Made by a program: the position numbers and the translations under genes. Positions 1 through 5,500 of a stretch of 6,893 nucleotides of DNA are shown here, in pieces. How positions within the stretch are numbered: the first letter of the stretch is position 1; every line of letters starts with the position of its first letter. The stretch covers positions 1 through 6,893 of the forward strand of contig DWUW01000115.1 of assembly GCA_019120525.1 (NCBI GenBank). The letters are read 5' to 3'. Source of the stretch: Candidatus Eisenbergiella stercorigallinarum. GTDB taxonomy: Bacteria; Bacillota; Clostridia; Lachnospirales; Lachnospiraceae. The notes beneath the pieces are model-generated. The model did no database searches. It worked only from the letters and a program-made list of their open reading frames with translations, and had not been told where the DNA came from.

Positions 1-189
1 CACCCGAAGGACAAAATCGCCTTCCATTTCCGTATAATAAAAAGGCGCGTTGCTCAGAACCTCCGGAAGGAATCCATCCTCGCATTCATTGATCGCTCCC
101 CGGAAAAAATCCGTTTTCGCAGGCGCGAAAATTGTAATTCTGTCCCCTTCTCTTGTAACCGTGCTTTCGTTGATCCATTGAAACTTCAT
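1..189 (-). CDS. DUF1349 domain-containing protein, N-terminal 63 codons only
   Basis: Reading leftwards from ATG at 189, the frame stays open to the window edge, so the C-terminal part lies outside. The N-terminus reads MKFQWINEST and continues with a TDFFRG stretch, then FYYTEMEGDFVLRV. This is the usual opening of DUF1349 proteins: a W-x-N-E start, a 'T-D-F-W/F' strand and a '(F/Y)-(Y/F)-x-E-(V/M)-x-G-D-F' strand. The family is predicted to form a concanavalin-like beta-sandwich of about 180-200 residues; its biochemical role is not well established and a carbohydrate-binding role is only a guess. An AAAGGAGGA ribosome site sits 6 nt before the ATG. No signal peptide is visible, so it is probably cytoplasmic. 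It lies 107 bp downstream of the MFS transporter on the same strand and is probably transcribed with it. The family assignment is from remembered motif pattern. Confidence 0.8.
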   Translation of the reverse strand, partial: MKFQWINESTVTREGDRITIFAPAKTDFFRGAINECEDGFLPEVLSNAPFYYTEMEGDFVLRV

Positions 190-207
190 TCTGCTTCCTC
201 CTTTTAC

Positions 208-224
208 TGCCGCCTCGGGCGGCA
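208..224. repeat. Perfect short hairpin upstream of the DUF1349 ribosome site
   Basis: TGCCGCC (208-214), loop TCG, GGCGGCA (218-224): a perfect 7-bp stem with a 3-nt loop. It ends 11 nt before the DUF1349 GGAGG on the minus strand. A near-copy (14 of 15 bases) occurs at 5033-5047, also just before a ribosome site. It could be part of an intergenic repeat, a 5' mRNA stabiliser or an RNA-processing site. Confidence 0.7.
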
Positions 225-235
225 TTTCATTCTGA

Positions 236-259
236 AAAGAACAGCGTCAGCTGTTCTTT
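236..259 (-). terminator. Perfect hairpin, possible weak terminator or attenuator after the MFS gene
   Basis: AAAGAACAGC (236-245), loop GTCA, GCTGTTCTTT (250-259): a perfect 10-bp stem with a 4-nt loop. On the minus strand the 3' arm ends in TTCTTTT and then CAG, so there is only a short U-tract, partly inside the stem. It directly abuts a second hairpin at 260-282. The structure is certain from sequence; termination is uncertain. It might partly uncouple DUF1349 expression from the MFS gene. Confidence 0.4.
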
Positions 260-282
260 GGCACGAACCATCGGTTCGTGCC
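260..282. repeat. Perfect 10-bp inverted repeat abutting the previous hairpin
   Basis: GGCACGAACC (260-269), loop ATC, GGTTCGTGCC (273-282): a perfect 10-bp stem with a 3-nt loop and no U-tract on either side. It begins at the base after the 236-259 hairpin ends, giving two stacked stem-loops. With 208-224 it forms a three-hairpin cluster that fills most of the MFS-DUF1349 gap. Confidence 0.75.
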
Positions 283-287
283 GGCCT

Positions 288-308
288 CAAATTTGTTTAT
301 GACCGCCT
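288..308. repeat. 21-nt direct repeat, copy 1 (over the MFS stop codon)
   Basis: 288-308 matches 1448-1468 in the same orientation at 20 of 21 bases, with 16 exact bases (TTGTTTATGACCGCCT, 293-308). This copy covers the MFS stop codon (297-299) and the last few codons; the other copy lies inside the same gene, in a different reading frame. Confidence 0.75.
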
Positions 309-1523
309 TGTAAATTCTCCGTTTCTGAGCCTGTTCAGGTATTTTTGTCTTACTCCTATTCTGCTGACCAGAAGCCCGATGAGCAGCAGGCAGGGGAAAA
401 CGGTTCCTGCCAGGATTCCCATTTTCAGGTTGTCCCCCATCACGCCCGATACCATTCCGACTAACGTAGGGCCTGTGGAACAGCCCACATCGCCGGCCAG
501 CGCCATCAGCGCGAACATGGCGGTTCCGCCTTTCGGCAGGGCCGCGGACGCTCTGCTGAAGGTTCCCGGCCACATGATCCCGACCGACAGCCCGCACGCC
601 GCGCAGGCAATGAGGTTAAGTCCGGGAACGGGCAGAAGGGATATTCCCAGATACGAAAGGATGCACAGGCCGCTGCTGCAGATCATGAACCGCTCCAGAT
701 TGATCCGGTCTCCGTATTTTCCATAAAAAAGTCTGGATGTGCCCATCATGACCGCAAACGCCAGGGGACCGGCAAGATCTCCCGCCGTTTTGGAAATCCC
801 GAGCCCTTTCTCCGCGAAGGTGGAAGCCCACTGGCTTACCGACTGCTCTCCCGCTCCCGCGCACACCATCATGACCATCAGGACCCAGAACAGCCTGCTT
901 TTGAACAGCCCCTTCAGCCCCATTCCCTTCTCCCCGTCCTCGATCAGCGGCGCAATGGGCACTCTGGTAAAAACAAACGCGTTGCCAAGCGGAAGGAGCG
1001 CCCAGATCAGCGCAAGGATCCTCCAGTTCCCGATTCCGGCAATACTGAAAAACAGCGTGGATATCAGTACGACGCCCGCATATCCCCAGCAGTAAAAGGA
1101 GTGGAGCATGCTCATCGCCTTCTCCTTGTTGTCGGACGGGCAGGCCTCTACGACCGGGCTCACCAGCACCTCCAGAAGCCCTCCTCCGACCGCGTACACT
1201 CCCACGGAGATCAGGATCCCGATAAACGGGACCGGCAGAAGCTCCGGCAGAACCGTCAGAAGGATCAGTCCGGCCGCCGAAAAGATATGCGCCGCGATCA
1301 TCGCCGCCCGGTATCCGATCCTGTCGATCAGGCCGACGGACAGAAGATCGACCAGAAGCTGGATTCCAAAGTTAAAGGTCACCAGCAGGGTGATCTGCGA
1401 AAGCGGGATCTGGTAGCTCTCCTGAAACGTCAGAAACAGAAGCGGCGCAAAATTGTTTATGACCGCCTGAACGATATATCCGACGAAGCAGGCCGTGATC
1501 GTCTGATTGTACTTGTTTTTCAT
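297..1523 (-). CDS. MFS (major facilitator superfamily) transporter
   Basis: A 408-residue polytopic membrane protein of normal MFS length, with about 12 hydrophobic segments. The loop after helix 2 carries the MFS signature as G-L-I-D-R-I-G-Y-R (residues 64-72), and the matching half-repeat signature is G-K-Y-G-D-R-I (268-274). The GAGEQSVSQWAS stretch around residues 222-233, followed by F-A-E-K-G-L-G, resembles fucose-permease-like MFS carriers of Firmicutes; the substrate is unknown. A longer frame runs upstream to 1670, but GGAGG at 1530-1534 lies 6 nt before the ATG at 1523, whereas the ATG at 1529 touches it, so 1523 is chosen. The gene is divergent from the AraC regulator, which probably controls it, and precedes the DUF1349 gene. 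The extreme C-terminus (FTRRS) lies in a repeated 21-nt sequence. Confidence 0.92.
   Translation of the reverse strand: MKNKYNQTITACFVGYIVQAVINNFAPLLFLTFQESYQIPLSQITLLVTFNFGIQLLVDLLSVGLIDRIGYRAAMIAAHIFSAAGLILLTVLPELLPVPFIGILISVGVYAVGGGLLEVLVSPVVEACPSDNKEKAMSMLHSFYCWGYAGVVLISTLFFSIAGIGNWRILALIWALLPLGNAFVFTRVPIAPLIEDGEKGMGLKGLFKSRLFWVLMVMMVCAGAGEQSVSQWASTFAEKGLGISKTAGDLAGPLAFAVMMGTSRLFYGKYGDRINLERFMICSSGLCILSYLGISLLPVPGLNLIACAACGLSVGIMWPGTFSRASAALPKGGTAMFALMALAGDVGCSTGPTLVGMVSGVMGDNLKMGILAGTVFPCLLLIGLLVSRIGVRQKYLNRLRNGEFTRRS
1448..1468. repeat. 21-nt direct repeat, copy 2 (inside the MFS gene)
   Basis: Partner of 288-308 (20 of 21 identical). Here it encodes A-V-I-N-N-F in the first transmembrane segment of the MFS protein, so this is probably the ancestral copy and the one at the 3' end the derived one. 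That direction is an inference. Confidence 0.7.
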
Positions 1524-1558
1524 TTTCATCCTCCATCCCGGGACGCCCTCCAAAGCCC

Positions 1559-1573
1559 TCCGGCATCGCCGGA
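1559..1573 (-). other. Small hairpin in the MFS mRNA leader
   Basis: TCCGGC, loop ATC, GCCGGA: a perfect 6-bp stem with a 3-nt loop in the predicted leader of about 75 nt, some 25 nt before the GGAGG. It has no U-tract, so it is not a terminator. It may only affect mRNA stability. Confidence 0.35.
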
Positions 1574-1605
1574 ACCACCTGCGGCATCCCATGCTGTCGG
1601 ATGCG

Positions 1606-1634
1606 ATTATAGAACAGATTCCATGAAAAATCAT
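1606..1634 (-). promoter_or_regulatory. Promoter of the MFS gene
   Basis: On the minus strand a consensus -10 TATAAT (1611-1606) stands 17 nt from a partial -35 ATGATT (1634-1629, three of six matches to TTGACA). The predicted start is near 1599, giving a leader of about 75 nt. The weak -35 is covered by the inverted repeat at 1621-1636, which suits activation by an AraC-family protein. Confidence 0.6.
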
Positions 1635-1636
1635 GG
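1621..1636. promoter_or_regulatory. Perfect inverted repeat, candidate AraC-family operator
   Basis: CCATGA, spacer AAAA, TCATGG: perfect 6-bp arms around 4 nt. It covers the MFS -35 position and lies just upstream of the AraC-gene promoter, so one protein bound here could activate the transporter and affect its own gene. Many AraC-family sites are direct repeats, so the heptamers are a rival candidate. Confidence 0.45.
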
Positions 1637-1654
1637 CACAAAACCACTTATATA

Positions 1655-1663
1655 TGGTACAAT
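1655..1663 (+). promoter_or_regulatory. Extended -10 promoter of the AraC-family gene
   Basis: TGG followed by TACAAT (1658-1663) fits an extended -10 (TGnTATAAT with one mismatch). No good -35 is found 16-18 nt upstream (GGCACA at 1635-1640), as is usual for extended -10 promoters. The predicted start near 1670 gives a leader of about 27 nt. Confidence 0.55.
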
Positions 1664-1696
1664 ATCGCATATCGCATTTCTGAGAGGAGAAGGGTC

Positions 1697-2593
1697 ATGC
1701 AGGGATACAGAACCGCCACGGACGATACGCTCCATGAAAGCGTCAGACATGGGACCAGCGGCTATCCGTTTGCCTACTACCGGGAAAATATCTGGCAGTT
1801 CGACTTTCACCGGATCGATTGGCACTGGCATCACGAACTGGAATTTCTGCTTTCTTCCGAAAGCGCCGTATCCTGCCTCGTGGGAACGGACCGGATCGAA
1901 CTGCCGAAGGGATATGGGATTTTTATTAACAGCGGGCTTCTCCACCGATATGAGGCCAAAGAGAGCGCGTATTCTCCCAACATCGTTTTTTCTCCCGCCC
2001 TTCTGGCCCCGGAAGGCAGTCTGATCTATGAAAAATATATCGCTCCGGTCATCCGGTCCTCTGTGCCGTACCGGATTTTTTCCCCTGACGTTCCCTGGCA
2101 GAACCGGATCCTCCAGCTCCTGCGCCGGATATTCGCCCTTCAGGAGGCCCTTCCTCACAGCGAGCTGCCTACCGTGCGGTATCTGATGCAGCTGTGGGAG
2201 ATCCTGTCGGAGCATCTGGAGACCGCAGCCCATTCTCCGGAGCTTTCCAGGCCGGACCACAGGCAGGCCAAGCTGCAGCTCATGATCCAGTATATCCATG
2301 ACCATTATGCCGAAGAGCTCACCCTTGACAGGATCGCGGCGGCGGCATCGCTCAGCAAAAGCGGCGCGCTGAATCTCTTTCACTCGGGTATTGCCACCTC
2401 TCCGGTAGCATACCTGATCCAGTACCGCCTTTCCCAGGCGGCGGCGCTTCTTTCCACGACGCAGAAGGCCGTATCCGCCATCGCCGCCGAAACGGGCTTT
2501 GCCAGCTCGGGATATTTCTGCCGTAAGTTCAGGCAGCATTATCATATGAGCGCCACCGAATACAGGCGGCAGAAGTGCCTGGAGCGGCGGTAG
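1697..2593 (+). CDS. AraC-family transcriptional regulator with N-terminal cupin
   Basis: A 298-residue protein, the usual length for two-domain AraC regulators. The N-terminal part (about 35-100) is a cupin-like sensor with the H-W-H-H-E-L-E-F motif at 43-50 and the typical 'I-x-S-G-x-x-H' strand at 77-83. The C-terminal part (about 192-292) is the double helix-turn-helix domain: the first motif begins L-T-L-D-R-I-A at 208-214, and the second ends with the signature S-S-G-Y-F-C-R-K-F-R (270-279) and S-A-T-E-Y-R-R (285-291). AGGAG at 1685-1689 is 7 nt before the ATG. It is transcribed divergently from the MFS transporter, its likely target. The ligand is unknown; such cupin AraC proteins often sense sugars or related small molecules. 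Its stop lies 6 bp from the end of the convergent pseudogene, with no terminator between. Confidence 0.93.
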   Translation: MQGYRTATDDTLHESVRHGTSGYPFAYYRENIWQFDFHRIDWHWHHELEFLLSSESAVSCLVGTDRIELPKGYGIFINSGLLHRYEAKESAYSPNIVFSPALLAPEGSLIYEKYIAPVIRSSVPYRIFSPDVPWQNRILQLLRRIFALQEALPHSELPTVRYLMQLWEILSEHLETAAHSPELSRPDHRQAKLQLMIQYIHDHYAEELTLDRIAAAASLSKSGALNLFHSGIATSPVAYLIQYRLSQAAALLSTTQKAVSAIAAETGFASSGYFCRKFRQHYHMSATEYRRQKCLERR

Positions 2594-2599
2594 GGCCGT

Positions 2600-3821
2600 T
2601 CAGTTCTCATATTTTTCAATCCTGCAGCGATGCGCTTTGTTTTTTTTGTCATAGCTGATCCCGACCAGAAAAATTCCCCCACTCCGTCCACCGGTTCTTC
2701 CTGACGGCCGCGGCAAACTCCTACCGGATCTCTTCATTCGGGATAAAAGCGGTCTGGCCTCTCTGATGGTATCCGAGATATCCAAGGTGGATCAGAAGCG
2801 TGAGCACATCGTCTCTGTTTGAAAGACTGAGCATATCGTTCTGAAAGGTTCCGGCATCGACCATAACGTCGGAGCCGGAAAGCATTTCCATGACTGCGGC
2901 TCTCAGGCCGTCAAAATCCATATTGATCAGCGGCACAATGGATTCATAGGTCCCGGTCTGGGACCAGTAGCTCTGAAACTCTCCCTGCATCATCAGGTTC
3001 ACAACAGCATTGGGGTTATAAACCGCACAGCCGCCCAGCTGATATCCATCATACCAGCGCTTCGTTTCATCAAAATCCCGGCCGTATCTGTTGCACAATG
3101 CATGCACCTCGTCCTCCGTGAAACCGATATAGGGAGCGAGAATCCCCGGATTCAGCATGGTAAACTGGGTGAAATTGTTCAGCGCTGACTGGGTTTTCAG
3201 CTTTTTGATCGGCAGGATCCCCGTCAGCCAGGCGAGCTGTATGAATCTTGTGGGCTCCGTTCCCTTAAACATTCCGCGCAGGAAATTGATACAATCCTCC
3301 TGTACCTGTCTGTTCGCCGCCTCATCGCGGATCAGAACATCCCACTCGTCAATAATCACGATGAATTTTTTCCCTGTCGCTGAATGAATACAGGAAAGCA
3401 CATCCGGAAGCGACTTCATCTCCCGCGTTACGATCTCCGGATAAAGCCCGGCCAGTTCGGAAACCGCGTTCCTTTCCATAAATGGGATCACCTCTTCGGC
3501 GCTTCCCGCCGGCTCCATACACCACTGCACGTCAAAATGGATGACATCGCACCGGTTCAGATATTTCCTGAAATCCCGACTTTTGCCGATGGCGAGGTTT
3601 TCAAACATTTTCTCTGAATCACAGCCCCTGCTGTAATAGGCGGTCAGCATTTCCGCCGTAATGGATTTACCGAACCGGCGCGGGCGGCTGTTGCAGATCA
3701 TGGCCTGCCTGGTATCCATGACCCTGTTCGTATACTCCAGAAGCCCTGTTTTATCCACATATATTTCCGAGTTCAGCGCCACCTGAAAGGCGCCATTATC
3801 CGGATTTACAAATCGGCCCAT
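2600..3821 (-). pseudogene. Decayed AAA-ATPase-like (PF09820) / PD-(D/E)XK nuclease gene
   Basis: The first 366 codons (3821-2721) are intact. They open with MGRFVNPDNGAFQ, the usual start of this family, then carry a P-loop variant R-P-R-R-F-G-K-S (46-53), Walker B F-I-V-I-I-D-E-W-D (153-161) and the conserved T-G-I-L-P-I-K (200-206). A TAG stop at 2723-2721 follows NEEIR. The frame then continues as EFAAAVRKNRWTEW (2720-2679), after which a different frame reads GGIFLVGISYDKK and on to KYEN and TGA at 2600. That is the usual C-terminal end of the nuclease half. Family members are normally about 520-580 residues, so roughly 120-150 residues holding the nuclease catalytic core are missing. 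AAGGAG lies 8 nt before the ATG at 3821, so that start is chosen over an upstream one at 3866. A 366-residue ATPase-only protein could still be made. The family's role is not well known. Confidence 0.85.
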
Positions 3822-3883
3822 TTTTCCCGCTCCTTCTTCCTTCCGGAATGCCGGCTGTCCGCGCATTCCGCCGCTTTTTTTCT

Positions 3884-3912
3884 ATTTTAAGGCCCGGATG
3901 CGGCAAGGGTAA
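3884..3912 (-). promoter_or_regulatory. Possible promoter of the ATPase pseudogene
   Basis: On the minus strand TTACCC (3912-3907), 17 nt, TAAAAT (3889-3884). The -10 is good and the -35 weak. The predicted start near 3877 gives a leader of about 55 nt before the ATG at 3821. If active, the gene may still be transcribed despite its broken 3' half. Confidence 0.35.
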
Positions 3913-3962
3913 GGGCTTTCTTATGATTGGGCGGCAGCTTCCTCAGTCATCCCCTCTCCGCC

Positions 3963-3991
3963 TTGATTTTTTTCGTCTTTCCGGATATGAT
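3963..3991 (+). promoter_or_regulatory. Promoter of the oxidoreductase/PPC/nitroreductase operon
   Basis: TTGATT (3963-3968), 17 nt, TATGAT (3986-3991): four of six and five of six consensus bases at ideal spacing. The predicted start is near 3998, giving a leader of about 44 nt. The start site coincides with the palindrome at 3997-4010. Confidence 0.65.
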
Positions 3992-3996
3992 TATTT

Positions 3997-4010
3997 CAAA
4001 TCATGATTTG
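3997..4010. promoter_or_regulatory. Perfect 14-bp palindrome, candidate repressor operator
   Basis: CAAATCATGATTTG is identical to its own reverse complement. It covers about +1 to +14 of the predicted transcript, a classic place for a dimeric repressor to block initiation. The regulator is not identifiable from the window. Confidence 0.55.
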
Positions 4011-4041
4011 GTAAATCCTGTTTTGAAATGAGGTGAATCAG

Positions 4042-5004
4042 ATGAAAAAGAAGGAACCGTACCGCTGGGCCGTGATCGGCTGCGGCGATATCGCCCGCCA
4101 GTTCGGGCAGGCCATGGGGCAGGAAGGCCGGACGCTGTACGGCGTCGCGAACCGGACATACGAAAACGCCGTCGCCTATGCCGGAAAATACGGCGCAGCA
4201 AAGGTATATGGAAGCGTCTCCGATGTTTTCACGGATGAGAACGTGGATATCGTCTACATCGCCACGCCCCACAACACCCACAGCGGCTACATCAGCGAGG
4301 CGCTGCGGCACGGAAAGCATGTGCTCTGCGAAAAGGCCATCACGCTGGATTCTGAGGAGCTTGAACAGGCGCAGGCTCTGGCGGAAAAAAATGGGCTCAT
4401 CCTGGCGGAGGCCATGACCATCTACCATATGCCGCTCTACAGGCGGCTGAAGGAGCTTGCGGACAGCGGCGTCCTGGGAAGGCTCTGCATGGTTCAGATG
4501 AATTTCGGAAGCTTCAAGGAATACGACATGACAAACCGCTTCTTTAACCCCAGGCTGGCCGGCGGCGCGCTCTGGGACATCGGCGTATATGCCCTCTCCT
4601 TCATCCGGTGGTTTATGAGCTGCCCTCCGGACCGGATCGCCTCCCAGGTAAAGTACGCGCCCAGCGGCGTGGACGAGCAGGTGGGAATCCTTCTGTCAAA
4701 TCCGGCGGGAGAAATGGCCACGGCCTCTTTGAGCCTTCACGCAAAGCAGCCCAAGCGCGGCGTGGCGGCGTATGAAAACTGTTATATCGAGATTTTGGAA
4801 TATCCCCGGGCCGACAGGGCCGTGATCACCTGGACAGAGGACGGGCATCTGGAAACGGTGGAGGCCGGCTCCTCCGCGGATGCCCTGCGCTATGAAATCC
4901 GGGATATGGAAGCGGCCGTATCCGGCGGGCCGGATGAGATGTATCTGAACTACAGCCGGGACGTTTCCCGGATGATGACGCAGATCCGAAAGGAATGGCG
5001 CTGA
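4042..5004 (+). CDS. Gfo/Idh/MocA-family NAD(P)-dependent oxidoreductase
   Basis: A 320-residue protein of typical family length, cytoplasmic. The N-terminal Rossmann fold has V-I-G-C-G-D-I-A (11-18) for dinucleotide binding and the strand I-V-Y-I-A-T-P-H-N-T-H (70-80). The catalytic lysine motif reads E-K-A (97-99) where most members have E-K-P. The C-terminal alpha/beta domain carries G-G-A-L-W-D-I-G-V-Y (174-183): the conserved Asp (D179) is present and Tyr183 stands where many members have His, as in the dihydrodiol/xylose dehydrogenase-like branch. It probably oxidises or reduces a sugar or polyol derivative; the substrate cannot be told. GAGGTG at 4030-4035 lies 6 nt before the ATG at 4042; a GTG at 4033 falls inside that ribosome site and is rejected as start. 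It is the first gene of a three-gene run with its own promoter and operator candidate. Confidence 0.92.
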   Translation: MKKKEPYRWAVIGCGDIARQFGQAMGQEGRTLYGVANRTYENAVAYAGKYGAAKVYGSVSDVFTDENVDIVYIATPHNTHSGYISEALRHGKHVLCEKAITLDSEELEQAQALAEKNGLILAEAMTIYHMPLYRRLKELADSGVLGRLCMVQMNFGSFKEYDMTNRFFNPRLAGGALWDIGVYALSFIRWFMSCPPDRIASQVKYAPSGVDEQVGILLSNPAGEMATASLSLHAKQPKRGVAAYENCYIEILEYPRADRAVITWTEDGHLETVEAGSSADALRYEIRDMEAAVSGGPDEMYLNYSRDVSRMMTQIRKEWR

Positions 5005-5032
5005 CAGAGCGTTTCAGACAGACCGATCAGTA

Positions 5033-5047
5033 TGCCGCCTCAGGCGG
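5033..5047. repeat. Short hairpin before the PPC-domain gene
   Basis: CCGCC, loop TCA, GGCGG (5035-5047): a 5-bp stem. 5033-5047 matches 208-222 at 14 of 15 bases. Both copies lie shortly upstream of a ribosome site, here ending 2 nt before AAAGGA. Confidence 0.5.
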
Positions 5048-5062
5048 AGAAAGGAAATGACA

Positions 5063-5485
5063 ATGGAATATCGGAAATTTGACGGCACTTATGTACTCCG
5101 GCTCGACCCGGATGAGGAAATCTGCGGACAGCTTCTTGCCCTTGCCGAAAAGGAGGGCATCGCGCTTGCTCAGATCAGCGGCCTTGGCGCGGTGAAGGCC
5201 TTTACGGTGGGCGTTTTTGACACGAAAACAAAGGAATATCACGCCAACGCGTTTGAAGGCCCCTATGAGATCGTTTCCCTGACCGGGACGCTGACCACAC
5301 AGGACGGAAAGCCCTATCTGCACGCCCATTTCGCCGCAGGGGATGAGAAGGGCCATGTGGTGGGCGGCCACCTGAATCAGGCGGTCGTCAGCGCTACGGC
5401 CGAGATCATCCTGAACCGGATTTCCGGCACGATGGAGCGGAAATTCAGCGAAGAGATCGGCCTGAATCTTTTTGATTTTCAGTGA
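5063..5485 (+). CDS. PPC domain (DUF296, PF03479) protein
   Basis: A 140-residue single-domain protein matching the plant-and-prokaryote-conserved domain over its whole length. It shows an E-E-I-x-x-Q-L type segment near 18-24 (E-E-I-C-G-Q-L), a G-L-G-A-V strand (40-44), the histidine motif H-A-H-F (87-90), His98 and the signature G-G-H-L (101-104). In bacterial family structures the conserved histidines can bind a metal and the protein forms a trimer; the plant versions are AT-hook DNA-binding proteins. This one has no AT-hook, so 'DNA-binding' should not be assumed. AAAGGA at 5050-5055 stands 7 nt before the ATG at 5063, while the ATG at 5057 is only 1 nt away, so 5063 is chosen. It lies 58 bp after the oxidoreductase and 15 bp before the nitroreductase, consistent with one operon. 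Confidence 0.88.
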   Translation: MEYRKFDGTYVLRLDPDEEICGQLLALAEKEGIALAQISGLGAVKAFTVGVFDTKTKEYHANAFEGPYEIVSLTGTLTTQDGKPYLHAHFAAGDEKGHVVGGHLNQAVVSATAEIILNRISGTMERKFSEEIGLNLFDFQ

Positions 5486-5500
5486 AAAAGGAGGAACCTC

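Larger units (their letters stand above)
1601..1677. promoter_or_regulatory. Three ATCGCAT heptamers beside both divergent -10 boxes
   Basis: ATCGCAT occurs in tandem on the plus strand at 1664-1670 and 1671-1677, and once on the minus strand at 1607-1601. On the minus strand it overlaps the end of the MFS TATAAT; on the plus strand the pair begins one base after the AraC-gene TACAAT. The same word next to both -10 boxes suggests a shared regulator site; this is inferred from placement only. Confidence 0.45.

Noticed and set aside
236..282. CRISPR-like or mobile-element ends
   Set aside because: The inverted repeats are adjacent hairpins, not terminal repeats around a transposase, and there is no repeat-spacer periodicity.
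247..597. Minus-strand frame overlapping the MFS 3' end and the hairpins
   Set aside because: It is out of frame with the MFS gene and most of it is a shadow; only its final codons coincide with the repeated 21-nt sequence, reported as a repeat.
1101..2024. Long open frame on the plus strand across the MFS and AraC-gene starts
   Set aside because: It is antisense to the MFS gene and overlaps AraC in another frame; its product is low-complexity, rich in R/D/Q/P, with no ribosome site or recognisable domain.
1631..2545. 304-codon open frame antisense to the AraC-family gene
   Set aside because: The sense frame has clear AraC motifs; the antisense product matches nothing recognisable and is a by-product of GC-rich codon use.
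2594..2599. Shared terminator between the convergent AraC gene and pseudogene
   Set aside because: The gap is only 6 bp and no hairpin with a T-tract was found around it; the T-run at 2639-2647 has no stem on its 5' side.
4033..4035. GTG as the start of the Gfo/Idh/MocA gene
   Set aside because: It lies inside the ribosome binding site GAGGTG, which is correctly spaced for the ATG at 4042.
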